From Favolaschia claudopus (Eukaryota; Basidiomycota; Agaricomycetes; Agaricales; Mycenaceae), in NCBI GenBank assembly GCA_037176885.1, contig JAWWNJ010000047.1, positions 186,001 through 250,000 of the forward strand: a stretch of 64,000 nucleotides of DNA, given 5' to 3'. Made by a program: the position numbers and the translations under genes. This document shows, piece after piece, positions 45,403 through 57,496 of this stretch. The notes under the pieces are model-generated. The model did no database searches. It saw nothing but the letters and a program-made list of their open reading frames with translations, and was not told the origin of the DNA. Each line of letters starts with the position of its first letter. The first letter of the stretch is position 1.

Positions 45403-48400
45403 CTAAGCTCGTCCTCTCGCCCCGCCCCGTTTCCAAACCCCGCCGCCTCTCTTCTCCGGCACCGTCTGGAACCCATCGTCATCTTTTGGCGTATCACCCT
45501 TCGTCGCTGGCGGAGGCGCAGGAGAAGCAACCCTCGCCGGCGCCGTCCCCCCTCCCGCAGCCTGTGCCGCCGCCTGCCGCTCCCGCCACCCACCCGGCGC
45601 ACCACCCCTCATCGCCCCAGGTACATACTTCGGCGCCGCAGCCGGACTAGGACTCTCCGCCCTCGGCGGCGTAGCACTACTCAGCGCCGCCGCACGCGTA
45701 GGCGTCGCAGGCGTCGAGGGCGTCGGCGTTGCCGTTGCCGCACTACGCCGCCACACACCCCCCTCGGTCGGCGTAGCAGCGGATGCAGACGCGCGTGCGC
45801 TCGAAGGTGCGCTGGGAACGATAGGTTTGCGCACGGGTCCGGCCTTTGCTTCGGCTGCTCTGGCGGCGCGACGCGCCTCTGCTTCCTCCTCGCGTTGAGC
45901 CTGGAGACGCGCCTTTTCGACCGCCTCGGCGCGCTCTGCTTCGCGCGCCTTGCGCTGCGCGACGACTTTTTCCTCCGCCTCCCGCTTGGCAGCAGCGGCA
46001 GCAGCTTCGGCGGCCTCTTCTTCCGCACGAATGCGGTCCTCTTCTGCGAGTCGCTCTGTCAATGGATGTCATTAGCATAGAATCCTGGAAATTATGGCAA
46101 GGCGAATACATACCCTCCTCGAGCCTCCTCTCCTCCTCCAGCCTCTCCTCCTCCTTCCTTCTCGCCTCCTCAACCGCCCTCCTCTCCTCCTCCCTCTTCG
46201 CCATAACAGACTTCTTCCTCTTATTCTTCTCCTCCTCAATCTTCCTACTGGCCGCATCCTTCTTCTTCGCAAACTCTTCTCCCTTCTTCCCCAAAATCAC
46301 CGCCCTCCGCGCCTCATACTCCGGAATCATCCTCGACAACCTCTTCTTCGTCTCCAAATCGTCTTGATGGGCCCGGTGCGCCGAGTCCTTGCGCGCAGCC
46401 TGCACATCCGAGAAGGTGTCCCTGTCGGTGGCCTGCTGCCGTTCGTAGTCCTGTGCGACGAGCGGGCGCTCTTCTTTCCGGTACGCACGCTCGACGTGAT
46501 CGAGCCGCTTCCCGGCAATGCGTAACCGTTCAGTCATCTCCTTCTTCTCCTTCTCAAGCTGCGCAACCTGCTTGCCAATAAGTTGGTCTGTGTCCATCAA
46601 GGCAACATCCTGTGCAGTGGTTAGATTAGAAGAAATTTCTACAAACGAAAGAGAAACGAAAAACGACCTACCTGGTCCCCAGCTTTGATGACCCCCTTAT
46701 CAATCAACGCCTGCGCCGCCTCCCTCTGCGCTTGCATCTGGATCTGCCTAATCTTCTCCTGATCCTTCTGCCTCTGCATCTCCTTAATCCTCTTCGCCTC
46801 CTCCTCCTGATTCCTCCTCGTCATCTCCGCCCTCCGGATCGCCTCCTCCTTCTCCTTGCGCACCGTAAGCTCGCTAAGCAGCTCACGACGCCGGGCCACA
46901 AGCGCCCTGCGCAGCTGCAACGCTTTACGCTCTTTCTGGACTTCCGAGGCGAGGGCGGCGAAGCGTGCTTGCTCTTCGTCCTCTGTAGTTGTAGTCGAGT
47001 TGGCAGCGGGATCGATGACCTCGATCGCATTATGCAAACACCTCGCAACGCTCCCAAGCCTTGTACGCACCAGCTCCGCAACACTCGGCTGGACCGCACC
47101 ATCGACCTCCTTCGAAGCGCTGCTGCTAGTACTCTCCTTCGACGGTGAAGCCTCATTCAACGCAACCGCAAACGGATCGTCCACAAACGCGATACTTCCG
47201 TCCGCATGGTCGACACGCACGTTGAGCTCCCCGCGCCTGGCACACCCCATGATATAGCTCTCCACCTGCTCCGGGTCGAACACGCCTTTCACTTTCGTCC
47301 CCTCCTCGGAGGCAACGGGGGCGGCCTCGCGCAGAGGCTCCACAAGTTCCATCACAAACTCAATCCTCACGCTCGCATACACCTGCGCCAGCTGGCTCAA
47401 CAGCCGACTCAGCAGCGCGCGTTGCAGCAGCGGGACATACGGCGCATAGTCGCTCGAGGCACGCAGCTCTTTCAGGATGGGGGCGACGTTCTCGCAGAGG
47501 GTGAGCGGGTCAAAAGTGACCTCGAGAACGTTGTAGAGCTCTTTGATGGGCTTGGGTGCACGGCGCAGGACGTCACGCGAGAGCGCCTCTTTAAGAAGGC
47601 CTGCACGTGTAGGGGGTTTAGTGAGCCCGAGGAGGGCGGTTAGACGCGCCTTGGCGGGCTCTTCGGAGGAAGAGAGGCCCACGGGGACGGCAAGAGCGCT
47701 GACCAGGACTTGCCCTGCCAGGCGTTCGGCGTCTTCGGCGGGTTTGCCGCCGGCTGAGGGCTGGGACTGTTGAACGGTGGCGTAGACGGAGTTATAGCGG
47801 CCCCAAGCGGCGGCGTGATATAACGCGTTGCCGCTCATGAGGAAGATGCGGGTGAGCTTTTCGTAGTAGTTTGCCATCATGGCTGGGCGGGGAGCCTTCT
47901 TCGCCATGGTGAGGAGGTTGTGGACGTCTTCGACTGAGCGGAAAGCTTCTTGCCAGAGCTCGAGCTCGACGGAGGTGTTGAGCTGAGCGAAGCGGGTGTC
48001 GAGGTGGTGTTGTAGGGTCTCTGGATCAGATAGGTTGATAGAGTGCGGTTGGTGTGAGTATTTCGCGACGTTGGAAAGGTGGAGGCGGAGGGTTTCGCAG
48101 AGACGACGGAATTCGACTTTGCGTTGGTGTTTTAGACAGAATTTGAATGCTTGTTGGGCGATGCTCTGGAGAACTGTAAACTATACCGGAATAGACGGAA
48201 TATGACGCGCACAAACCTGGTAAATGACCTCGAGCCGTGCATTATTTTTGAGCGTCTCTAAGGACGTGCGGTAGCTCTCCCAAAGAAATTTGAGCCACGG
48301 AGTCACAAGCGCCCGGTCCGTCCTGTCCTTGCTCTGGTCTCCGCTGACCGCACCAAGCAGGATACTCTCGGGTGTCTCGCTAGCCTCGAGATCATCTACG

Positions 48401-48744
48401 TCGACTGCTACCTGCACGGCGGCTTTTTCCTGCGCTTCGCGGACCTTGTCATCGGCGAGCTTGACGAAGCGGGTTATGACAGCCTCGATACTTTGTACGC
48501 TCGTATTTTGGGCAATGTTCTTGTACTGCATTAGACCTTCCTTCGCAGTCCTTCCCTTGCGCATGTCGACACAGAGCTCGATGAAACGGTGCATAATGGG
48601 TTCCAAGGACGCCAGCGGTGTCGAGCGGAAGCGTTTTGAAGAGAACATTTCGGTGAGCGACTGGAGGGCGGCATGAGTTTGCCCAACGGAGACGAGGCCC
48701 TCTGCCTGCTTCAGGACCGTCTCTGGCTTTGAGAACGGCGCCAT
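45403..48744 (-). CDS. TIF32: Eukaryotic translation initiation factor 3 subunit a (eIF3a)
   Basis: Four or more exons. The N-terminal helical region starts [18 protein letters not shown] ([36 protein letters not shown]). The next exon has [20 protein letters not shown] and [15 protein letters not shown], typical of eIF3a. The PCI domain spans about [14 protein letters not shown] to [19 protein letters not shown] long charged coiled coil of Lys/Arg/Glu repeats follows, and the tail is Ala/Pro/Thr-rich with a Gly/Arg end ([11 protein letters not shown]). eIF3a scaffolds the 43S pre-initiation complex. The large ORFs on the opposite strand here are shadows of the coiled-coil and Ala-rich codons. 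Confidence 0.94.
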
Positions 48745-50005
48745 AGTGGTAAGCGGTCAAAAATTCGGGCTTTGTCGCTGTTAGCTTCCAATGCCTTCGG
48801 GTCCGAGTTGTCACACCTACATATTACGTCACGCTCGCGGTCACGCAAATTCAACGTTCTGCGTTCACCATCTGTATCTCGTACCGGTGGATATCCCTCG
48901 CCTCGGATCTACTCTCCTCCAACGTGCCGTCAGCTTTTGGCCTCGCCACCTGTTTAGAGCTGTTTAGTTGCGACCGGCGCGTCAGCAATTCTCTCGAACT
49001 GGAACCTTAAACAGTCAGACTTTTCGCGACCTGCGTCAAAACTTGTATCTCGTTTCTCAATCTTTAGCATGGGGGTGTGCTGTCTGAGTTTCTGACTCGT
49101 TTGCAACATAACGCGTGGATCAAGGTCTCAACTCATTCCGATTTTATCACCTTCAAGTTGCCCTCAGACCTGTCTCAGTTTTCGGGTCGAATTCGTCCAG
49201 GGATCAGGGGTGAACTCATCTCTGTCTACACCCTCAGCTCCCCATCGTAAATTGCGACCCAGCGCTCACTCTACGCCAGCCATTACTAGTGTTGTCTCTG
49301 TATTTCGCCGCTGGATGTGCTGTTCAGTCCTGGTCCTCGATTCTCCTCTTCCCACGTACTTTTTGTCTCGTTCTCCGTCTCTTGTCGCACCGCTGCCTTG
49401 ATTCGGATTTCAACGTGTTTGGTCGTCTTTTCCGTCCTCAGCCTAGCCTGCAACTATGATTATCGCACAGATAGTTACTGTCAAGATAGTCGGTCTTGGT
49501 CTCGCTCTCGGTCTCAGTTGTCTCAATCTGGCTGTATCAGTCTTATTGCCCCATGTTTGATTACTTCATGGCCGACCTACGTTCCTGTCTCGCTTTATTC
49601 TCAACTCTATGGTCTGCGTCGCATTTTCATCATCTTTGTCCGGAGAAATTCATGCTTATCGTCCTCGGCTCCGAAAGTACACTATTTCTCTTCATAACCG
49701 CTTTCGCATTTAAGCGCTAACACATATAATTCGACTTCTCTCCGTTATCTTCGCGAATACAGCTTCCAAAATGCCAGCAATAGCCACCCATTCAGCTGCG
49801 ATTGGCTCTTATTTCCAGTCTCAGATTCATGTCCTCGAGCCTTTGCTCATAGATAGGTCATACCCCTTGGGATATCTCGCACTAAGGCGTAATCCAGCAC
49901 GTCTTCTCAGCAAGACGGAACAAAAAAGCGGGAAGATATCATACAGTTCGACACATATATATTCCTCTCAGATCATCTGCCTCCACTAAGGCCGCCCTTG
50001 CAATC
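48745..50005. other. Intergenic between eIF3a and the membrane-anchored protein
   Basis: 1.26 kb, with pyrimidine-rich stretches on the + strand (49.3-49.6 kb). The frames of 60-126 codons here lack family features. It should contain the divergent promoters of both neighbours. Confidence 0.55.
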
Positions 50006-50774
50006 ATGCTCCGCAGTCTCTCGTTCTGTGTCATCGCGTCTCTCTGCACCTCTGCGCTATCCAAGCTAACGAACTACACCATCGACGACACATCTCCCGC
50101 TGTGAACTACACCCCAAACACAACATTTCGCTGCGACCCGAATACCTGTTTGCCCCAATGGACGAATCAAACCTGGAACGGCACATCCACTTTGACCCAA
50201 GACCCTTTCCTCGTTTCATTCACAGGTCCGTCGACTCGTGGTTCATTTTTCAATTTCAACATCTGTATACCCATATCGTCTCGTTCGATACTAACATTCG
50301 TGCTGGTAGGCTCCGAAGTATACGTATTCCTAGAAGCAAACGCTGGGGTCATTTTCAACCTAGACGGCCACAATGTCAGCCTCTGGAACGATCCTTACCC
50401 GAGCGATATCATCCGTCTCGCATATAGCAACACTTCCATGCCCTCCGGTTCTCACACCTTGTTGATATCCCCAGCACATCCGCTTAGCCTCATCGAGTTC
50501 GACTACCTTATATAGACGTATGCGCGTTTTCTCTTTTGATGTTTTACGCCTGCGGAAATGCGATTCAACATATTTTAGGGTGGACGTCAAACACTCTCAT
50601 GTGGCCGCCATCGTTGGCGGAGTCATCGGAGGAGCTGCTTTCGTCGGCATTTTGGCTACTGTGGTGTTTTTCTTCAGGAGGCGGAATCAGAGACGAAAAG
50701 TAGCTGTTCGAGGTATTCCACTGGGAGAAGACGACACGATTAAGATGCGAAAGCTGTCGACAGAAAAGGCTTGA
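50006..50774 (+). pseudogene. Membrane-anchored extracellular protein with an in-frame stop before the TM segment
   Basis: The signal peptide MLRSLSFCVIASLCTSALS is followed by an extracellular region rich in N-glycosylation sequons (NYT, NTT, NQT, NGT, NVS, NTS). A probable 45-nt intron (about 50266-50310, branch-like CTAAC) precedes SEVYVFLEANAG, NLDGHNVSLWND and HTLLISPAHPLSL. The ectodomain ends FDYLI and then TAG (50513-50515). Two bases later GTATGC opens an intron whose exit at 50579 restores the same frame: TVDVKHSH, then the TM helix VAAIVGGVIGGAAFVGILAT, FFFRRR and a short tail to 50774. Mushroom proteins of this build are common and uncharacterised. The stop would give a secreted ectodomain instead of an anchored one, so pseudogene or neofunctional variant are both open. 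Confidence 0.7.
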
Positions 50775-50861
50775 ACCAGAGATTCCTAATGATTGTGCAC
50801 TACTTACGACGTCTCGTGTATCAAACCTACGATTCTACGCACATCTACTTGACAAAAAAAA

Positions 50862-51722
50862 TCAATCATACCGAGACTCTGCAATATCAAGCTCCATCTC
50901 CATATTTTTCAAACACTCCTTCGCCTGCTCACTCAGATCCACCCACTCCTCCGCATCCACAGCATTCAAAACCACGTCCAGTGGCTGCACATCCACCCTC
51001 TGACCCATGCTCCCATCCAGTCCGGTAGACCGCGCCTCCGGCCGCTCCACCACCTTCGTCGCCGTCCCACCCAAATCAGCATACAACAAATCCCCCAACC
51101 CCAACCGACTCCTAAACGACACCGCCGGCCCACACCTGTCCTCTTCCTTTAACAAAGCATCCGCACGCACATACCACCTCTCCGTGAGATTTCTCATCAC
51201 CCACACCCGGTCGGCAGGGAACAGCGCGTCGCCGCCATGAAGTGGATATTTGTAGAACAAAGGGAGGCGCACGTGCTCGAAGTTTTCGAGAGCAAAGTCT
51301 ATGAGGTGAGGATTCTCGGTGACTTTCGTCGCCGCGTTGGGGAATCTTTGCTGCAACTCTGTGACTAGCTCGGCATTGAGGAGCGTCTGGACGCAGGAAT
51401 AGTCCTCAGATTGGATCACAAAGACTCTGTCGCCGGCCCAATATCCCACAGGAACACGCGGGGGTTCGTTCGGTTCCTCGTTGGGCGAGGGTGGCATCGG
51501 AGGGTTTTGACCATCTACTGGCACCGCGAAGAGCCAAAGAAGATCCAGTTGAAAGTCGTTAGCGATGTATTCGCGCATCTTGAAAGATAAAAATTGAATA
51601 AGAGCATTTCGAGAGCATTATTTGTGAGTGGCTAATGCACATACCTTCGTACCATACTTCCAGTCTTCCGTTGGGTTAATGACCTGAAACTTGTCCACGT
51701 TGATGACGGCGACTATGCACAT
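50862..51722 (-). CDS. Hypothetical protein, conserved basidiomycete type
   Basis: Two exons. MCIVAVINVDKFQVINPTED and WKYGTK end at a GTATGT donor; the second exon starts MREYIANDFQLDLLWLF and ends AESRYD (total about 265 residues). Visible parts are a Pro-rich loop (NPPMPPSPNEEPNEPPRVP), GYWAGDRVFVIQSED, and LRSL-type regions without catalytic motifs. The opening V.NVDK.. resembles a mushroom protein family with an F/VNLDK start and no known function. No signal peptide or TM helix. The start at 51722 is chosen because the short first exon then splices in frame. Confidence 0.65.
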
Positions 51723-54485
51723 GTTGAAGTTGAACAAAGGGGTGTGTGACGTGACTGGCTGTGACCGGTGCTTTTTCATCTGTCGGATCGGACTGCCGAG
51801 TGTTGGCCGAACCAAGGCCGACTCGGAATGGTTCCCTCTTTACTCTCTCATATCCTTTCGAAATCGGATGGCGTATCTGATGATGGGCTCGTGAATCTAT
51901 GGCTTAGGGGACCGGGAAGCATGTACTCTCATCTTGAAGTAGACGAAGATGGCATTCAATTTGATTCAAATTACTAGTACTTATGGAGCCCAAAATTATT
52001 TACCACCTCGCAAAATTCTAGAGGCGACATTGCCCTTTTTCCGCGCGCTTGGAATACATTCAGTATGCTCAACCCGAAGACCTCGCTAAGTATATTGCAA
52101 AGTGAATCACGGGCCTTCTTCAGCGTCTAGATTTGGTTTTCGACCGCGAATTATTTGAACTTCAAGTCTATTCTGGTCCCTGGAGTGGATTACCTTGGGG
52201 GACATGCAAACTACTCTGTTCCCAAATGACGTCTCTGTCCCTGCATGCTGTCCCTCTGGCTCTATGTCTGCCCGCTTTATTGGACAAATCAATTCAGTCA
52301 TTAATCTAGTTCACTGCGAATTGGAGCTCTACACCGACTCTGTGGATGCCAGTGGCGAATTTCACCATGCCGGAAATCAACCTACCATACCTGGGAATCA
52401 CTGGATCTATCCACAAAGAAGAAAAAATCACGGTCGTTGACTGTCTTCTGAGCTTCGCGACTCTTGCGTCTCGGAGATAGTCTTGGGACCCATGCCGTGG
52501 ACACCATCCAGCTCTCCCTACAGCTCTCTTCCTTCAGTGTCTGGTCATTATCGTAGAACACAACATTGTTAGATAATTCACATTACCGTACGAACTACGC
52601 TATGCGTCCTATGCGGCGCGATTCACGTCAGGGATTTCCGTGTTTTTCTTCTGATCAGTTGAATCTGGTTTTGTACTGGAGACACCGACCTGATCCAAGA
52701 AAGCCTTGTCAATTCATGCAATCGTCATCGATCTTTCAACCCGCAGAAATCTACACTCCGAAGGTCGAGACCAAATCCGATTTTTCTCACCTGGTTTCAG
52801 CCGTGGATACACCCACCGGCAATTGTCTATCAGATATCCCAGTCCGAGGTCTCACAGCTGCGCGCTGTGGTTGACAAGCCCGAGGTAAAATGTTCAGTTT
52901 GCTGCGCGCGACGCGTCCTCTTCAGGATTTCTGCGTCCCTCCCCGCATCCGCATCTTGGTAAAGGCACAATCACAATCCCAGCGAAGATGCCCGAGACCA
53001 GCTAGAACTCAATTGAGTATATTTAGCGCCTCAGCGTCATACCGAAGGAGATTTTGCTATCGGTCTTCCCATGTCATACTTCAGTTGAGATGATGTCTTG
53101 GCCACACTGAATGTATTATTGGATAAGGATCCGACGTTTGAAGAGGTGAGTGGATAGGGAAGTGTGTACATACTTACTCTCGTGGCATCCTTCACGCAAA
53201 GCCACCGGGGCCCGTGGCCCGACTTTCAGCCATGGTCCATCGGTGTATGCAATATTCCGGTATCATCAGTCTGATATGACAGAAAACCAGCCAGGAACTG
53301 ACCTGAGCCTCGCGTAATGCATGTGCAGATGATAATCTGATTCTCCGAGCAAAGGCGCAGAAAATTTGTTTTCGTCGCTGGGAAAAGCAAAGAGAGACGG
53401 GTTGCTCACTGTGCGTAACAGCAGAGGGATCGACCGAGAAATGCTGGATTTTCACGGCGGTCGGAAAAGAGCGTCTTCCGGACGTTCGGCGCGCCGACGA
53501 GGCAGAAGAGTCCATCAGCACATCTAGAGTCAGTAACGGATTCTAGAATCCTACACCAGAATTGTTGAAGAGCAGACCACGCTAAGGGCATACAGCGGGC
53601 AAAGTATCGCTGGCTCCACCTAGACGCTAATGATAGTCAGAATGCCTTCCCGGAGTTCCATATAGTACTGGCAGATTGGTACCCGATTCCAGCCTTGGGT
53701 GGCGCTCCAATACTAATTTGACGATGAGTGCATACAAACATGGATGATTGGCGCCAACACCTGCTTTGGGCGTCAGGCTACGGTGAGGATTATTACACTC
53801 TACGGTCCATCGAGCCCGAGGAGCATCTGTGCATTCTGTTGACGACGCTGGTATCGGTCACGGCTCGACATCGGTTCCGATGGGATAGACGGTGATGTGG
53901 GAACTTGCAGAACGAGAGCATCGAATTCTAGTAGCTTACTCTAGGAATTTTCTCTCGATTTGCGGATTTGAAGAATGTCGCTCTGCGTATTTGGCCGAGC
54001 AAAGTTCTTTCGAGCAAGACTCGAAATGCCGTATCAGTCTGTTTGCCAAACCTGTATGCATCCGAATGTCCAAATGCGCGTAGGGTCACGGCGAGTTGCC
54101 AATGTAAAACGCTGCCAGCCATGACCGCCGGTGATGGTGTTGAGTGTGGGTGCAGTGTTCCTGGACCTACAAAGCTTTGAAAATCACAAGAAAAAAATGA
54201 CCCGCTTCGTGGGCGGACATTAGGTGTCGGAAGAGACAGTCCCGGCGGCGTCAATGAGAGAAGCAACAGTGAAAGGAGATCAGCATATGTTGAACATATG
54301 GATCCGGGCGGGTTGCGAGTTGACAGTCGGTCGCAAACAAAGCGCGATATTGACACGTGTTTATCGTGTGACCTAACGGGGAAATTGATGCGCTTCTCAA
54401 CGATATTCCCCGGCACGCCACGCCTTCGATGTTCTCCTCCTTATAAGTCCCCATTTCTTCCACCGATGCTGATCCCCTCCCACAA
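51723..54485. other. Long region without a clear gene; possible decayed coding sequence
   Basis: 2.76 kb. Near 53.0-53.15 kb on the + strand a frame reads RHTEGDFAIGLPMSYFS, stop, then DDVLATLNVLLDKDPTFEE before a GTGAGT donor-like site. This looks like the remains of an unidentified gene. The frames at 52.1-52.9 kb and the 162-codon minus frame at 53928-54416 have no recognisable content. The last 200 bp are the P450 promoter. Confidence 0.45.
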
Positions 54486-56934
54486 ATGAATCCTGCTTCC
54501 TACCGTCTGCGCGTCCTACGCGATCTGTGGCGAGCCATACTGCTTCCCTCTCTGTCCTTCTTCACCGTTATCCGCTTTCTGGGACTACATCTGGGACTGG
54601 CTCTCGCAATACCGGCATATGTCGCGTTTTTAATATCGTGGACTGTCTCTAAAAGGGTTCTCGCAAACGTGAAGCACGCGAGGACCGCCCAGCAACTTGG
54701 GGCGCAGCCAATCCGCCAGGTCGTCGGGAAATGGCCAGGGAACATAGATATCCTACTTCGCATGATCAAAGCCTTCAAAACGAGCTACGTGTTGGATGTG
54801 TATCTCCAGCTCTTCGAAGAGTACCAATGCACCACGCTTAATACCCGGATTTTGTGGGTCGATAATGTGAGAGTTTGAAATTTTGATCTGGGCCGTCTCT
54901 CAATCCTCGATACAGATCATAACGATGGACCAACAGCACTCCAAATTCGTCTTGTCCACTGGTTTCGGTATGTCTTCGGTCCTCCCTTGTTGTAACCAGC
55001 CCACCAAATAATCTAGGCAATTTCTGGAGAGGAAACAACCAGAAGGAGCGAATGTGAGTTGTTGAACAGTGTCGAGTTTCGCCACATGAGTTTAAATGAT
55101 CATCTAGGGAAACGTTTCTTGGAGAGGTACCCACCAACGCCTTTCCATGAACAACAACTAATTCTCCTCCAGGGGATCTTCAATCGCGATGACGAGGTGA
55201 GATTGTTCAATATCAGTAATAAATCGATTTCTTATGCACGTCCTTTTAGACTTGGAAAATGGTGTGCTAAATTTCTACACTCATTCAAAGCACTTCTTTT
55301 GCTCATCCGATCTCGTGCAGCACCGAAATGTCGCCCGCCCGTTTTTTGCTCGCGATCGCATTTCCGACTTTGACGTTTTCGAACGCTTCACCAAGCGCAC
55401 TCTGAAACTCATCTCGTCACTTACTTCCTCTGGCCAGCCATGTGAAGTGCAGGACCTCTACTCCCGTTTCACCCTCGACGCGGCTTCGGAGTTCCTCTTC
55501 GGCACAGACCTGGAAACACTTTCGGGATCCCTCCCAGTCGCTGGTCAAACGACGATGGGTCCCAAAGGATCAGCAACGGACGACAGCTGGGGTGCCTTTG
55601 CCAAGGCCTTTGAAATGGCTCAGCAGATCGTAACCGATCGTGGCCGCATCGGATATCTATGGCCTCTGTTTGAACTATTCAAAGACAAGAACGAGGACAA
55701 CGCCGCTGTGATTCAAGCGTGCGTTTTCCTTTTTCTTCCATCTTTTTGCGTGGCTAACTCAGTTCGGATCACCAGTTGGCTAGATCCTCTTGTCAGACGG
55801 GCAATAGAGGACAAGCGAGCCGCCGAAAAGGCGGGCATCAACAGCCCTGTTGCTGATAAGACTTTTATGCAGCACCTCGCGGATAGTACAGACGGTAAAA
55901 CTCCACCTACTGTCCGCCGTTGTTCATCGACTCAGTGATGCATCTCCTCTCCAGACCACGTTCTCATCCGTGATCAACTTCTCAGTGTATTATTGGCTTC
56001 TCGGGACACCGTGCGTTTCATCCCTCTTATATTGTGCACCCGACTTTTTCTCTTACTGACGGCACGACATGGCAGACGGCCTGTCTCCTCACCTTCGTTA
56101 CTTATTTTATGGCTATTTATCCTGATATGGCGCGCAAACTCCACGCCGAGGTCCTCGAACACTGTGGTCCCCATGGAGCGCCCACATATGAGAACATCCG
56201 AGACATGAGATACAGTACGTCGTCCGCCGCTGATGGCCTGTTCGAGCTTGGTTTCACTTATATATGAATTACTCTTTCAGTGCGCGCTGTAATCAACGAA
56301 GTACTTCGGTTATACCCACCTGTCCCGCTCAACGTCCGTGAATCGCGAAGCGAGGCATGCACCCTGCCGTCCTCTGACGGCACATACCCCGACGACGACG
56401 CGCGTCCATTTTACATGCCCGGCAGCACCATCATTATGTACCTTCCCTTGCTCATGCAACGCAACCCAGCATTATGGGGACCTGACGCTGACAATTTCGA
56501 CCCCGAGCGGTGGCTGCAGCCCGATCGTGTCGCGAAATTCGTCGCCAACCCGACCATGTACGCGCCGTTTAGCGCAGGGCCTCGTATTGTGAGTGTTTCC
56601 ACTCTTGCTTCTTTGCGTTATATGTGTTGACTTGCGATTGTCTCAGTGTATCGGCCAAAATTACGCGTACAACGAAGCATCCTACTTCCTCGTTCGCCTT
56701 CTGCAAGAATTCGACACGTTTACCCTCGCCACCGAATTCCAGCCCGCAGGCTCACTGCCTCCGCCCGAATGGAAGTCGCGCAAGGGTCGGCAAGCGGTAG
56801 AAAAAATATGGCCTGCAGCGGCATTGACACTGTATATCAAGGTTTGGTTGTTTTTATCCCGAACGATTGGTTACTCATTCGCGGACAAACAGGGAGGTCT
56901 GTGGGTTCGTTTTGGGAAATCTGAGCATGCATAG
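54486..56934 (+). CDS. Cytochrome P450 (membrane-bound, fatty acid / alkane hydroxylase-like)
   Basis: About ten exons. The N-terminus has a hydrophobic anchor (LLPSLSFFTVIRFLGLHLGL, then LAIPAYVAFLISWTV). Further blocks are GIFNRDDE, TWKM joined to HRNVARPFFARDR (C-helix WxxxR type), FTLDAASEFLFGTDL, an I-helix SVLLASRDT joined to TTWQTACLLTF, INEVLRLYPPVPLNVRES (ExxR), NFDPERWLQ (PERW) and the heme loop FSAGPRI joined to CIGQNYAYNEASYF (FxxGxRxCxG with Cys ligand). The Ala-Gly of the usual I-helix is Ala-Ser, a mild variant. The layout resembles CYP52/CYP63-like enzymes, which hydroxylate fatty acids or alkanes at the ER; this assignment is tentative. No broken exon was seen. Confidence 0.9.
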
Positions 56935-57496
56935 AATATTTGTGTAGCAATCTGTATCATAGTGTATTTGTATCCATTTTCATCGGGGTTCGGGGTAATT
57001 TATGTTGTGTTGTATAGATTTGCTGGAAGTTGAACATTGCCGAGAAGCCCGACAGACTTGAACCAATTGTTCGTCATTCTCGGTATGTATGTGCTCTTGG
57101 ATGGTTGGAAGCAAATTGAAGTTGAAAAATTCACGATGTCGACGGGAGCGCGCACAAGTGGCGCTTCAACTCTTCTGCCCCTTCCGAGCGTTTGGAATCT
57201 GCTTCAACTTTGAAGATACTAAGGGAATGGATCATGATCTGGCACTGAAGGGATTATAGCATGTATCATACAGGAGGCAAAATCTAATGGAAAAATTCCC
57301 AAGCTCAGCTTTTGAACGCGAACGGCCCATTGCTTCTGAATATGACTGTGTACTGGGCCAAATTCTTGATAAATCTATCGGATGTGTTATTTTCTGCGTA
57401 GAAAACGCTGCAAAACATCTTGATCAGCAGTAGATGAGCGAAAACAGAATTGAGCACTAACATACTTGGTCGTGGTAGGACGCTGGGGTTTCCCAG
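56935..57496. other. Intergenic between P450 and lone F-box gene
   Basis: 560 bp of convergent 3' flanks with no supportable gene. Confidence 0.6.

Noticed and set aside
45364..46080. 238-codon Arg-rich + strand ORF
   Set aside because: It is the reverse strand of the eIF3a Ala/Pro-rich tail and coiled coil, and shows only low-complexity Arg and Ser.
53928..54416. 162-codon minus-strand ORF upstream of the P450
   Set aside because: No motif, no signal peptide, random-looking composition, and it overlaps the P450 promoter.
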